Shown: positions 46,437-58,007, numbered from the stretch's first letter. The stretch is 64,000 nucleotides of DNA from Diogma glabrata (GCA_963693315.1 OY856186.1:382700215-382764214); one strand, 5' to 3'. A program made the numbers and translations. Notes: generated from the sequence alone by a model not told the origin.

Positions 46437-46789
46437 TCTCACAAAATTCTACGTCGTTATGTTACTTCTATAGAACAATTTTCTAATAGAACAAAGGGAG
46501 GATGAAAAAATAAATTTCAAAAATAAACATGTGCTTTCATACAAATCACAAGCTTAATTATTTTCCGGCTCGAAGGACCAAAAAATGTTGATAGTTGCCT
46601 CAATGTTGATTGTAGATTTCAACAGGAATGTTTATAGTTTTTAAGTTTAAGTTATAGTTTTTCACAAAATTCTACGTTGTTATGTTACTTCTATAGAACA
46701 ATTTTCTAATAGAACAAAGCGAAGATGAAAAAATAAATTTCAAAAATAAACATGTGCATTTCATACAAATCACAAGCTTAATTATTTTA
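46437..46789 (+). repeat. 125-bp direct repeat separated by about 100 bp
   Basis: TCACAAAATTCTACGT(C/T)GTT begins both copies (46437-46562 and 46661-46789) and CACAAGCTTAATTATTTT ends both, with few differences. Between them is the BEL-type primer-binding motif described separately. Confidence 0.75.
46565..46580 (-). other. BEL-type primer-binding-site motif without an element
   Basis: On the minus strand, TGGTCCTTCGAGCCGG matches, with one difference, the PBS of the BEL element at 57594-57609. No gag, pol or paired LTR is readable beside it. It may be a scrap of an older BEL/Pao insertion. Confidence 0.4.
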
Positions 46790-47489
46790 AAAATTATCGG
46801 TTGTAATTTCCCAAGGGCGGTGATAATTTGAAATAATTTTTTGCTAAAAATTTCGAAAGCAAGTATGTATTTTGATAAAAGCACGAGGCCGTAGGCCGAG
46901 AGCTTTTATCAATACCACTTGCTTGAGGAAATTTCCAAAAAATTATGAGAATTTATCAACGAACGAAGGGAATTCGTTTAGAAAATTTTTGCCATTTTTC
47001 ATTTCTTTACATATATTAATTATGAATTATACGTTGGCCTACTATGATATCAGTTAATTATTTCAAAATTAGACTGATAATTTTTAATATACCAGTAGGC
47101 CAGATGTATAAATATTTGTTATTAGTATAATTCAAATGTTATTGGTGAAATTGAATGATGTCATTACATTTTAGAGAATTTCATTGGTTTAAATTAAAAT
47201 AAAACTAAGGTAAAAAAATTTCAGCTGTAATTTCCCAAGGGCGGTGATAATTCGAAATAATTGTTTGCCAAAAATTTTGAAAGTAAGTATATTGATAAAA
47301 GCAAGAGGTCGTAGACCGAGGGCTTTTATCAATACCACTTGCTTGAGGAATTTTTCAAAAAATTATGAGAATTTATCAACGAACGGGGGAATTCCTTTGG
47401 AAATTTTGTGCCATTTTTCATTTCTTTATATATTTTTTATGAATTATACGTTGGCCTACTGCGATATCAGTAAATTATTTCAAAAATAG

Positions 47490-47848
47490 TGTCCAGAGTC
47501 CCTTCAATGTGACTGCGGCGCTCCACAAAAAACCATAAAACACATTGCAACTGTGTGTCCAATTCGATGATACAATGGCGTCGTCTCAGACATCCAATTG
47601 GCAGCTCCCGATGTAGTAGCATGGATAGACTCACTCGATGTAAACAGCTAATGTTCAAATATACTGCCCAATGTTCAAATATTTTACTTTTTAATTTTTA
47701 ACTAAAAGACGCGCAATCAAATCGATTGTAAGCTCCTTTAATGTGTATTCATGTTTTGTTTTATGTAGATTTCATAGGCAAATCTACCTATTTTAAGTTT
47801 TATTTTTATTTTTAATGTGTCACAACAAAAACCATACGCTGAATAAAA
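47490..47848 (+). mobile_element. 5'-truncated LINE insertion with about 10-bp target duplication
   Basis: ATTTCAAAAA flanks both sides (47477-47486 and again at about 47849-47859). The neighbouring tandem unit 1 reads across the same point. The insert carries the end of a LINE ORF and about 200 bp of 3' UTR. Confidence 0.7.
47496..47651 (+). pseudogene. LINE ORF2 C-terminal zinc-knuckle fragment
   Basis: A 51-codon plus frame reads CDCGAPQKTIKHIATVC, then PIR, a stop codon, then YNGVVSDIQ and DVVAWIDSLDVNS before the terminal stop. The C-x-C-G...H-x(4)-C pattern with a short acidic tail is the usual C-terminus of several LINE ORF2 families. The internal TGA and extreme truncation make it non-functional. 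Confidence 0.75.
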
Positions 47849-48079
47849 TTTCAAAAATTATTTGATAATTATTAACATCCCAGTTGGCCAGACGTATAAA
47901 TATTTGTTATTAGTATAATTCAAATGTTATTGGTGAAATTGAATGATGTCATTACATTTTAGAGAATTTCATTGGGTTAAATTATATAAAACTAAGGCAA
48001 AACATTTTCAGTAGTAATTTCCCAAGGGTGGTGATAATTCGAAATAATTTTTTGCCAAAAGGGTTCAAGTAAGGTCCTG

Positions 48080-48260
48080 ATTAGGGTTGCCCTAGTCCGG
48101 ATCAGGCATTGATAGGGCAGACTGATTGGGCTCTGGTTATGAGTGTAACGCTTTTGCCCTATCAAGTCCTGATAGGGGTTACCGGATCAGTCCCTGATTG
48201 GGATAATCGGATCACGTCCTGATTGGGATATCCGGACCAGACCCTGATATTTATATATAT
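48080..48260 (+). repeat. Short minisatellite of TCCTGATTGGGAT units
   Basis: Repeats of GTC(C)CTGATTGGGAT followed by (A)TCCGGA or ATCGGATCA occur at about 28-bp spacing between 48170 and 48245. Looser relatives begin at 48072. Confidence 0.55.
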
Positions 48261-48777
48261 GATATTCATAAATTAATCAAATTAAAATAAAAAAATTACA
48301 ACGGGAAAAATGGAAAAATTAAAACATACTGTTATGCCCGCCAAATTACGTGTTGTTAAACATGAATGCAGAACGATTGAGGGTCAGCATAGGGTGTATT
48401 GACTGGAATTTAAGGCTTTACAGTTCAAACAACTAAACCGGTCGCGTTAGCAGCAAAGATTAGATTCTCGTTAATTCATTCTATAATTTCCATCCCTACC
48501 TACCCAAATATACCTTTTGCATTGTCGTAATTTTACATTTAACAGATCGCCATACAAATAACATTTTGCCTCACCCTCGGCTATAATATATATTTAGCAT
48601 TAACATTTTTTCATTAATACTCATCGGCACACCCGACTTTTTTCTGTAAAACGTAAAGGTTATAATAGTTTTTGTTATTGAATTCTCTGTGCAAATAGTT
48701 TTGAATTTTATTTTCTTTGCTTAAATAAATCTCTTTGCTAAAACAAAACATGAAATAGAGGAGTTACTAATGAAAAC
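48261..48777. other. AT-rich spacer
   Basis: No gene recognised. Confidence 0.5.
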
Positions 48778-50106
48778 ATGGAGGGGCTGAAATCTCAAGC
48801 TCTGAGATATCAAGACTTCGGTCTGGGTTAAGGATTTTGATATAGTTTTCGGCAAAAAACTTTTATGAGGACATGGTTTTTAGTTTTGGGCAGCGATGTA
48901 TATCAAACATAACTCTTTGTTAAAGTACAAGTATTGTTTTATCTCTGTTTAGAAATTTATTACAAAACTAACACGAAACATCAATACGTTGCCGGTAAAT
49001 TATAACAGATCATATATTAACATAATTTAGTGAAAAGATGTTACACTCAGCAAACTACTCAAAAACCTCTACAGTTAGCGTTTCGAGAAAATATTACAAA
49101 ATCACAAATTCATATTTCTTTCAAAATTCCAAAAATATTGTAGAACTTAAATAAAATCAAACTTTTTTCAATATTCCAATAATTAGAATAAAATTAAATA
49201 TTTAAACTTTTTCTAAATTCCAATAATATTCCAAAAATTCTTAAAAATTCAAACTTTTCCAAAATTCTAAAAATATTGCAGAAATCATTACAAAATCAAA
49301 AATGAAACTTTTTTCAAAACTCCAAAAATTATAATAAAATCAAAAATTTAAAATTTTTTAAAATTCTAAAAATATTCCGAAAATTCTTACAAAATCAAAA
49401 ATTAAAACTTTTTCCAAAATTCTAAAAATATTGCAAAAATTATTACAAAATCAAAAATACAAACTTTTTTCAAAATTCCAAAAATATTTCAAAAACTATA
49501 ACAAATTCAAAAATTTCCATGCCCAATTTCATTTCATTTACGTCATAAGAACAGCTACATTTTTTTTACCGAAAAATTGTCTAAGAAAATAAATGAAATC
49601 ATTTTTTGACACACTTGACATTATTTTTTTAACAAACTTATTCTCTATAATAATAATAAAATTTCATGTCATACAAATTATTAATTTTATTTTTTCCCAA
49701 AAAACTGGGTAACAAAGTATATAAAAATCTTTCTTTTAACACACTTGACAAAATTTTTGACAAACTTATAATGCCATAATTCTCAAGAATAATAAAATAA
49801 AATTTCATTTCAAACATATAATTAATTTTATTTCTTTCCAAAAAATTGGGTAAAAAAATAAATAAAAATCTCTCTTTTGACACACTTGACAACAAATTTG
49901 AAAAAAAAAATTTGAAATCCCTCAAGCTGTTTTCCCTGCAGCGTAGGTAATGACGGCCGGCCTGCCGACAGACAGACACACATTATTTTGTTTTTGCTTT
50001 TTTAGAATCAGTAGGTCATAAAACGTCGAGAAATGCCAAAAAAATGGGGGTAAGACTTTCACTTGTGGCTCATGAATGTAATACTTAGGTATTTCAGACC
50101 AAAGTT
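48778..50106. repeat. R-family repeat, copy C
   Basis: Same order as copies A and B. Three TTGACACACTTGACA-type units lie at 49607, 49739 and 49878. The GC-rich section (TGACGGCCGGCCTGCCGACA) is more like copy E than A or B. The end reads TTTCAGACCAAAGTTAATG and continues directly into the repeat that the BEL element invaded. Confidence 0.8.
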
Positions 50107-50384
50107 AATGTTACGGTGTGAAACCAAACTTAAATGACATCATAGTAAAAGGGACATTTTATTTAATATATATAGCGCCTGTAGTCGATACCAAACCTAA
50201 GTTTTTTAAATACAATTTTTATTAATATTTTTATCTAAAATTAAATTTAGTTATTATAATTATTAGTTTTTATAAATTAAAAATCTATTCTTAGTTATTA
50301 CTTATTAGTTATTATAAATTTAATTGTTAGTTTTTAGAATTTAATTAGTTAATACATTAGTTATTTAATATTACTTACTATAGG
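50107..50384 (+). repeat. Left half of the invaded flank repeat, ending in ATAGG
   Basis: GTTACGGTGTGAAACCAAAC through ACTATAGG matches 61782-62062 almost exactly. ATAGG at 50380-50384 is the BEL target duplication. Confidence 0.85.
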
Positions 50385-50782
50385 TGTTATGCTGTTAGGA
50401 TGATGATTCTGGAAACCTTCACTTTCACTAGGATTATTCCGAGTAACCCAAACTAATATTTTGTAATATAGGTATATGAAACAATGAACTGACAATTTTA
50501 ATTGTTTATTGATTCTTAATTGAAGTCTGATACAATACTAAATTTTTATATATATTTAAATGGTTTTTCATTAGATTGATTATGTAAATAAATGCCGTTG
50601 TAAATTCGTAATTGATTGTATGTGTGTAAGTATTTTACATAAATAAAGTGTTTAAAGTATTGTAAATTAATATATACATAAATCAATAAATCTAACCCGT
50701 CTACAATAATTCGTTTTAATAAATAGTGAACGTATTTTCTATTGTTGATGTTACTTTCTTCATCCCTTCAAGGTTCTGAACA
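50385..50782 (-). repeat. BEL 3' LTR
   Basis: On the minus strand it starts TGTTCAGAACC and ends GCATAACA. It is identical to the other LTR except at two positions (ACTAATATT versus ACCAATATT, and TTGATGTT versus TTGTTGTT). The last codons and stop of pol lie inside it (50768-50770). Confidence 0.95.
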
Positions 50783-50909
50783 TTCCGCCCGCCTTGAACC
50801 CTCGGCTTCAACAGCTATTGGTAATTTCGACAACTTATGTATAGGGCGTTCAAATGACCCTCCGGCTATTTTCACTGACACCACACGGACTAGTCCATCC
50901 TTTCCAGGG
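50768..50909 (-). pseudogene. Separated C-terminal tail of BEL pol
   Basis: On the minus strand the pol frame continues after the insert with GKDGLVRVVSVKIAGG and ERPIHKLSKLPI, the conserved end of the C-terminal domain, and stops 15 nt into the 3' LTR. Confidence 0.85.
50783..50796 (-). other. BEL polypurine tract
   Basis: AAGGCGGGCGGAA directly precedes the 3' LTR on the minus strand, the expected position for second-strand priming. Confidence 0.7.
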
Positions 50910-50911
50910 TA

Positions 50912-52072
50912 CACTCTAAAAAATCGAAATATGAAGACGTAAATTTACCATTATAATAAGCCTTAATTTACGTCTTTTTTTAAGTAATATTCCTCTCGCA
51001 GTTAAAAATTCCACCAAGAAGGTGTATTGTAATTATTTTACGGCAAAATACGTAAATTTTAATTTTTTTGTTGTGTTTTTACGACAAAAAGTGTAAAAAT
51101 GCATCCAAAGATTTAAAATTTGAATATTTGGTTTTTTTACTCTTCCATTGTTGTAAATTTACGAATTCGAATTACAATGTGCGAATAAAAATAAAAATTC
51201 GTTGGAATCAGAAGTTGTTAATTGTTATACATTTTTTGTAAGTTCGGTTTGTTTTTATAATGTTGTGTGTAGTGTCGGATTAATTACTTATAATGATTAA
51301 GTGTTTTACTTCTAATATAAGTTTTTTTTTCATATTATAAGCAGATATATATAGAGCTTATTTGAAAAATATTTTTCAAAGAATAGATATGACTACTTTA
51401 TGGGAGATCAAAAAACACATTCAACATTAACAGATCATCGACACTATGTACGTTCGAAAGCTCGTTTTAAATATATTTACAATTTTATTAATTATATTTG
51501 ATTATTTTACAGAAACATCAATTCAAAACGATGAAGAACGGGCATATATTTTTATTGAACGCGTTTTTACATCAGAACACAAAGGATTAATTATAATAAT
51601 AGACTTAAGTTTAACTTTTTTTTATAATAACTCAGAAAATGTGAGTGATTCTAAAACTCATATCAATAATTTTTCAAAAATTCATTATTTTTCTTATAAT
51701 TTAAATGTTATAATTTTTTAATAAATTTTTAAATGATTTTATTTTTATGAAATAAAGATTTATTTTTTATGCAGCAAAAATATTTTTGTATTTATTGCAA
51801 GAACACCTTTATTCACTAATTTACACATTGTGACGTAATATTCAGATAAATCAGTGTAAAAAAATGTTAAAAAATAAGTCTAAAGTTGTATTTTTACAGT
51901 CAATATTACACAAAATTAAGTTTAATAATACACACTTTTGTATATTTTAACTTACAACTAATTGCGTATTTTTACTGATATAAAGGCGGTGGTTGAAAAT
52001 TACCCTTATTATAAATGGTAACTGAATGCCATTTATAATAAATGTAAATTTACACGTTTTTTTTTTAGAGTG
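50912..52072. mobile_element. 1161-bp TA-flanked inverted-repeat element inside BEL pol
   Basis: CACTCTAAAAAA begins at 50912 and its exact reverse complement ends at 52072. TA is duplicated on both sides (50910-50911 and 52073-52074). Removing the element plus one TA restores the pol reading frame. The interior is AT-rich with repeated GTAAATTTAC palindromes and has no transposase; the 91-residue frame at 51446-51721 is low-complexity. A Tc1/mariner-type source is likely from the TA target. Confidence 0.9.
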
Positions 52073-52074
52073 TA

Positions 52075-55000
52075 AGTCTTCTCAATCCTGCCAATATGCC
52101 ATTTTGCTGGAGGTGAGTTTTCATCCTTGACCAAAACTAAATCTCCGATCATCAAATTTTTCTCTTCTTTCAACCACTTGTTGCAGCTTTGAAGGCTTGT
52201 TAGGTACTCAATGTGCCATCTCGACCAGAAGTGCTGGATTAGCTTCTGTGTCATTTGCCATCTCGTTAAATGCGACATCTTGACATCGACCAAACTTGGC
52301 TGAGGGATCATTGTGAGTGGTTGACCAATCAGGAAATGCGCTGGGGTGAGAAATTCTTCATCGGACGAGCTCGTACCGCAGATGGGACGTGAATTTAAGA
52401 TAGCTTCAATCTGTGCAAGTAATGTGCTCATCTCTTCGTAAGTAAGAATAGACTCGCCAAGAACACGTCTTAAGTGAAACTTAGTCGACTTGACGGCTGC
52501 TTCCCATAACCCTCCAAAGTGCGGCGCTGCTGGAGGATTAAAAAACCATTGTATTTGCTCCCTTAAAAGAGATGAAGAAATATGATTAGTGTTTTTATTT
52601 AACATTAGGAACCATTCTTTCATTTTGTTATTAGCTCCGATAAAATTGCTCCCATTGTCACTATAGAACGCGCTGCACACCCCTCTTCTTGCACAAAATC
52701 GATGCACTGCAGCAAGAAAGGAATCGGTTGATGCATCATTAACCAACTCTATGTGTACGGCTTTGGTACTAAGGCACACAAAAATAGATATATAACCTTT
52801 ATGTGCCTTATGTCGTCCCTTTGCTGGTTTAACAAGAATTGGGCCGGCATAATCAACACCAACCCTTAGAAATGGACGAGAGTATGTAACTCGTGCGCTA
52901 GGAAGGTTACCCATTCGTTGGTGACATAAGTTTTGGCTAAACCTGAAACATCTCATGCAGCTTCGTACTGTTCTTCTCGCCAAATCCTTACACCCTATGA
53001 TCCAAAACCGTTGCCGCAATGTGCAGACCAGCAAAGTTTGTCCAGCATGCAAATTCCTTAAATGTTCATTTGTAGCAATTCGTTCAGCTAATTTGCTTTT
53101 ACCAGAGAGAATTATGGGATGTTTCGTAGCCATAGAAACCTCAGCATTCTGAATACGCCCTCCAACACAAATAATGAGGTCATCATCAAGATAAGGCGAG
53201 AGTGATTCAATTTTGCTGGCTGAGCGGACGATCTTCTTTTTTTTCAGACATTGTATTTCTTCTGCAAAATCCATGCATTGATATTGTCGTATTAGATCCT
53301 TTTCAGCTTTCACGATTTCTTCAACAGTAAGAAGCATTGAGACATCCCGTTTGAACCGTTTTTGGCAGATCATAATAAATCGCCGTACATATGCCCAGAC
53401 TCGTACAATCTTTGGATATGAAGACACCGCATTCACGAGTAGTGCTACGACAGAATCTTCGGTGGTAGTTTGGAAAACATGCACGACTAGTTTTCTCTCC
53501 TCAGCTCGCTCAACATCGTCTTTGATCTTTATAACAGCTTCAGCTGGCCATTGAGATTCATCATACTGCATCCACACAGGCCCATGCCACCACAAACGCG
53601 ATCGCGATAAACTCGAAGGAACAACACCGCGCGACGCTAAATCGGCGGGATTTTCACTAGATTTAACATGATGCCATTGGTTACCCTTAGAGTGCTGGAG
53701 GATGTTCGACACTCGATTTGCCACATAAGTTTTCCAACGTCGTGGTAATGATGAAATCCAATGCAGCACAATAGTAGAGTCGGTCCAATAGGTTATCGTA
53801 ACATCATTCGTAGTAAGATACTTTTGTACATAAAGCATCAATTTAATCAAAAGATTGGCTCCACACAACTCCAGACGTGGGATTGAAAGTTGCTGAATGG
53901 GGGCAACCTTAGTTTTAGACATCAACAAATTCGTGATCCAGGCTCCGTTATGATAGGTTCTGGCATAAATCACTGCAGCATATGCCATTTCAGAGGCATC
54001 AGAGAACCCATGCAGCTCTATTCTGGACGTTGAGGTTGGTAACCATCTTGGTATTTCTATCTGGTCTACATTCAACATTTCATTTCGAAGGTTGCACCAA
54101 CTGTTAACAAAGTCAGTTGGCAGACCATCATCCCAATTCAGATCATGTAACCAAAGTTTTTGGAACATTTTTTTAATAATGATGGTGCATGGTGCGAGCC
54201 AACCTAATGGGTCAAACAACCTAGACGCTTCTGATAAAAATCCTCGCTTTGTAAGAATTGGTGTTTCATCCATTGAACATTGAAATTTAAACTGATCAGC
54301 AGATGGATCCCATTGGATTCCCAAAACCTTAACACTGTGATCATCTAATAGACTAATGGTCTTTAATTCACGATCCTCTTCTGTGATATTTTCCAAAACC
54401 CTTGAAGAGTTCGAAGACCATTTTCTTAGGCTGAGACCTGCAGTCTTAAGACATTGAATGACGGCTTCTTGAAGTTTTGTTGCTTCTTCTATATCAGCAG
54501 CGCCAGTCATCAGATCGTCTACGTAGAAGTCTCGTCGTATAACTTCAGCGGCTTCTGGATAAATATCTTCATTGTCCTCAGCAACTTGTTGTAAAACACG
54601 AACTGCGAGAAATGGAGCACATGATGTACCATAAGTGACAGTTAAGAGTCGATAAGTCATCATTGGTGTTGATTGATCTTCGCGCCATACTATGCGTTGG
54701 TAATCAGTATCGTTCTTGTGAATTAATATCTGCCGATACATCTTCTCAATATCACAGGTAAAAACAAAGCGATGAAATCTAAATCGGAGTAAAACAGGAA
54801 TAAGCCCCTGTTGAATCGTTGGCCCGACTGATAACCGGTCGTTTAAAGAAGTCCCATGAAGGCTCTTGGCTGACGCATCGAAAACTACGCGAAGCTTTTT
54901 CTTCATTCCCGAATTTTGGATGATTCCATGATGTGGTAGATAAAAGCGATGGCGATTGTTTCCATCTGCTTCATGTTCAGGAATTTTCTCCATGTGCCCG

Positions 55001-56040
55001 AGCCTTTCGTAATCGCGCATAAACTCCAAATACTGTGAATGAAAGTTCGGATCCTTCTGAAAACGTCTTTCCACTGATGTCATCCTCTTTACAGCTCTAT
55101 CTTTAGATGCATCTAGATTTATAGCATCAGTTGTAAATGGAAGACGAACAATAAACCTTCCATCAGCAGCCCTAGAATAATTTTGTTTAAAATGTTCTTC
55201 ACAGAACTCTTCTGCACTAGTTTGTGCATCAATACTAGAAACTTCTTCAATTTCCCAGAACTGCTTCAATAACTTGTCCACATCGTCTCCAATATGTAAA
55301 TTAATGACGGATCTGGTTAATGCCTCTTGTTGAACAGATCCCGCCAATATCCACCCAAATATGGAGTTATGAGTAATTGCCAAGTCTTCAAATTTTAATT
55401 GTTCAAATTTCAAAACATTGAAGAATTGATCAATGCCTATCAACACGTCAATTTCTCCCGGTACGTTGAATTCAGGATCTGCCAGCGGCAACTCGTTAAT
55501 TTGGCTCCAATTTGTTACATCAACTCTCCGCGAAGGTAGCTTTGAAGTTACTTTTGATATGACAAGTGCTTGCAGGTTGATCTTCTGAGTTGATTGGAGA
55601 CGAGAGCTGATTTCAAGATCGACAATGCCTCTTGTTGTCGCTGCTGCATTGGATCCTAGACCTGTCACAACAATTCGTGCGTTCCTACGGCGCAACCTTA
55701 GTCTCTGAGCGCAGGACTCTGAAATAAGGGATCTCTGGGATCCTGAGTCCAATAAGGCACGACAAAGTTGTTGACTTCCCAAACTATCCTTGATATTCAC
55801 CAGTGCGGTGGGTAACACAGCAATGCATTTATGAGAAATATGACCATTTTCAGAAATATTTAATGAAACACTACTTTCCCCATCTTCTTGTGACGTTGAT
55901 TGTTGTTGGGGTTTTATGGGATCAGGTGTTTGTGGTTCAGCTAGATGAAGAAGATGATGGTGTCTTCGTTCGCAATCGTGACAGCAGACCGCGATTTGCA
56001 TCTGTATACCCGATGACCTTTCGATAGACAATTGAAACAC
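52075..56040 (-). CDS. BEL/Pao Pol polyprotein: protease, RT, RNase H, integrase (truncated by insert)
   Basis: Residues are counted from the ATG at 56040, which is only the first Met in this frame. CCHDCERRHH (19-28) is the second zinc knuckle. The aspartic protease has LLDSGSQRS with DSG at 98-100. The RT shows VVFDASAKS, CDIEKMYRQI and FYVDDLMTGA, with YVDD at 506-509. RNase H shows ELHGFSDAS near 674 and WTDSTIVLHW. The integrase shows an H..H...C..C zinc region (HLRNLHAG, SCMRC) near 985-1035, then VGVDYAGPI near 1060, YSDNGSNFIGA near 1125 and HFGGLWEAAVKS near 1172, a DDE triad. The C-terminal domain (MIGDLVLVKDE) is cut at 52075; the last residues before the stop at 52033 come from the inserted element. 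All catalytic residues I checked are present. The protein would copy and integrate the element. Confidence 0.95.
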
Positions 56041-57092
56041 CTCTGCATTTTCCCAACCAATTTTCGCCGATCTTCTACTGACATTTCCTTAAAGGCATTG
56101 CAACTACTTAGATGATGCGATGGGCCCTCACAAGCTTCGCATGAGTCTTGACTCTCAGCATGCATTGAACTAACACGTTCTGATGGTCGTTGATTTCTAG
56201 ACCGCGATTTTATGGTGCAACTAAATGCTTTAAGACTATCTCTTCTTTTTTTTAAGAATGTGTAGAAGTCAGTGAGCGTTGGCTCGGATTTCTGAACTAC
56301 TATGGAACTCCATAACTTTTGTGACTCGACATCTAATTTGCTCAATCCAATATTTATAATCCAATGATCTCTTGATTCAGCATATGAACCTAGAGCCTTA
56401 AGTCCTCGAGTAACTTCCTCATATGTTTGAACTAGTCGTTCAAAATTTGATTCATTTGCTTCTTTAATGTGTTGTTGACCAACGAATGTAGATATGTATG
56501 ATTGGATAATCATAATTGGCTTGTCAAACGTCTCCTTCAACATCTGAAATGCCTGGATATAGTTTGCATCGGTTACCGAAAAATGCTTAATTGTACGTAA
56601 AGCATCCCCTTGTAACACACCTTTTAGAATCTGAAACTTTTGAGCTGCTGATACCGAAGAATTGTTATGAACAGCTTGTGTATAAAGGTCGTAGAATGAT
56701 TGCCAATCAGCATAGCTTCCATCAAAGGTCGGAATCTTAAGTCGCGGTAGCTTTTCTATGGCAGATGTTGAAGCTAGCGTATTGTTTAATGTATCATTTG
56801 CAACGAGATTTGGTTGTTGATTTTGCATTTGGATATCCCGAATTTTCGCCTTGATTTTCGAATGTGCATGATAATAATATTCTTCGAATTCTGGCACACC
56901 AGATTCTTCCTTGTCATCAATAGCAAAAATGGCATCTTCTATTTTCACGAAATCTCCCATATACATCTCACAGCGTTCCGCACGCAACTCTAATTCTTCC
57001 AACGTAGCTTCATTGATTTTATTATTCACAAAATCCGTCAATCTAGTCATTTGACCCTTCAGCACACTACGTCTTTTCTTTAACCCATTCAT
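55941..57092 (-). CDS. BEL/Pao Gag
   Basis: The 383-residue minus frame starts at the ATG at 57092 (MNGLKKRRSVLKGQMTR), 500 nt after the PBS. It has the DUF1759-type capsid region (LPRLKIPTFDGSYADWQSFYD, then LKGVLQGDALRTIKHFSV). It ends with one CCHC knuckle, CFNCLSKGHRVYRC. The frame then runs out after about 20 unrelated residues, while the partner knuckle CCHDCERRHHH is in the pol frame one base away. BEL elements usually encode Gag and Pol as one frame, so this offset is probably a one-base loss. A programmed -1 shift in the 100-nt overlap is the alternative. Gag would form the virus-like particle. Confidence 0.92.
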   Translation of the reverse strand: MNGLKKRRSVLKGQMTRLTDFVNNKINEATLEELELRAERCEMYMGDFVKIEDAIFAIDDKEESGVPEFEEYYYHAHSKIKAKIRDIQMQNQQPNLVANDTLNNTLASTSAIEKLPRLKIPTFDGSYADWQSFYDLYTQAVHNNSSVSAAQKFQILKGVLQGDALRTIKHFSVTDANYIQAFQMLKETFDKPIMIIQSYISTFVGQQHIKEANESNFERLVQTYEEVTRGLKALGSYAESRDHWIINIGLSKLDVESQKLWSSIVVQKSEPTLTDFYTFLKKRRDSLKAFSCTIKSRSRNQRPSERVSSMHAESQDSCEACEGPSHHLSSCNAFKEMSVEDRRKLVGKMQRCFNCLSKGHRVYRCKSRSAVTIANEDTIIFFI

Positions 57093-57591
57093 TATTCAAA
57101 AAACGACACGTTATTGCAAACAAACAAAAAATATATAATATATAAAGTTTTACACAATTAAATGTATTACTATCACATATATTTACAACATTTAAAACAC
57201 CACAGAACTTCTTTTTTAATTAACGTATAAATCACAATAATATTTATTTTAAATATTATAAATCGAAATCATCTAAATGTTCATTAATGTATTGAAAATA
57301 ACAGAGCTAACAGTTTTGACTACCTTTGTCCCGCTACTTTTTTTTTCAAGAATTTTCGATTTCACAGATTTAGAAACATTATTTATTTTTAAAAACTTAT
57401 AAGTTTAATTATTGTTCCTTATCGATCGAATTTATATAGTTTAGTATATAGTTTAAACAAAATAAATGTTATACTTATCGGTTTATCGTAGTACGAAATG
57501 TGGATGGCGGGCTTATTGAAATAGCGTGGCTTTCCTATTTATTTGTACAGTCTTCGAAAAATCCTTCTTGAACTCCAAAATTTCCTTGCTA

Positions 57592-57609
57592 TCCCAGCTC
57601 GAAGGACCA
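57592..57609 (-). other. BEL primer-binding site
   Basis: TGGTCCTTCGAGCTGGGA immediately follows the 5' LTR on the minus strand, beginning with the TGG expected to pair with the CCA end of a tRNA. I have not assigned the tRNA. Confidence 0.8.
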
Positions 57610-58007
57610 TGTTATGCTGTTAGGATGATGATTCTGGAAACCTTCACTTTCACTAGGATTATTCCGAGTAACCCAAACCAATATTTTGTAATATAGGTAT
57701 ATGAAACAATGAACTGACAATTTTAATTGTTTATTGATTCTTAATTGAAGTCTGATACAATACTAAATTTTTATATATATTTAAATGGTTTTTCATTAGA
57801 TTGATTATGTAAATAAATGCCGTTGTAAATTCGTAATTGATTGTATGTGTGTAAGTATTTTACATAAATAAAGTGTTTAAAGTATTGTAAATTAATATAT
57901 ACATAAATCAATAAATCTAACCCGTCTACAATAATTCGTTTTAATAAATAGTGAACGTATTTTCTATTGTTGTTGTTACTTTCTTCATCCCTTCAAGGTT
58001 CTGAACA
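57610..58007 (-). repeat. BEL 5' LTR
   Basis: 398 bp, TG...CA ends, 2 differences from the other LTR. Followed at 58008-58012 by the ATAGG duplication. Confidence 0.95.

Larger units (their letters stand above)
46797..48060 (+). repeat. Tandem array of about 425-bp units (two and a half copies)
   Basis: Unit 1 starts near GTAATTTCCCAAGGGCGGTG (46800), and the same string starts unit 2 (47227) and a third partial at 48014. Each unit carries a hairpin starting GATAAAAGC (46876 and 47293), then TTATGAGAATTTATCAACGA, then a GGCCAGA-containing section. Unit 2 is interrupted by a LINE fragment at 47490-47848. Confidence 0.8.
50385..58007 (-). mobile_element. BEL/Pao LTR retrotransposon, young, with a nested insertion
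   Basis: Two 398-bp LTRs, 5-bp target duplication ATAGG (50380-50384 and 58008-58012), PBS and purine tract all agree. The order on the minus strand is 5' LTR, PBS, gag, pol (protease, RT, RNase H, integrase), purine tract, 3' LTR. LTRs differ at 2 of 398 positions, so insertion is recent. The copy is disabled by a one-base frame offset at the gag-pol zinc knuckles and by a 1161-bp insert near the 3' end of pol. Without that insert and its duplicated TA it would be about 6.46 kb. Confidence 0.95.

Noticed and set aside
51446..51721. 91-residue plus frame inside the TA element
   Set aside because: Low-complexity I/F/N-rich sequence without transposase motifs.
52955..56027. Several plus-strand frames across BEL pol
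   Set aside because: Antisense shadows of an unambiguous Pol reading frame.
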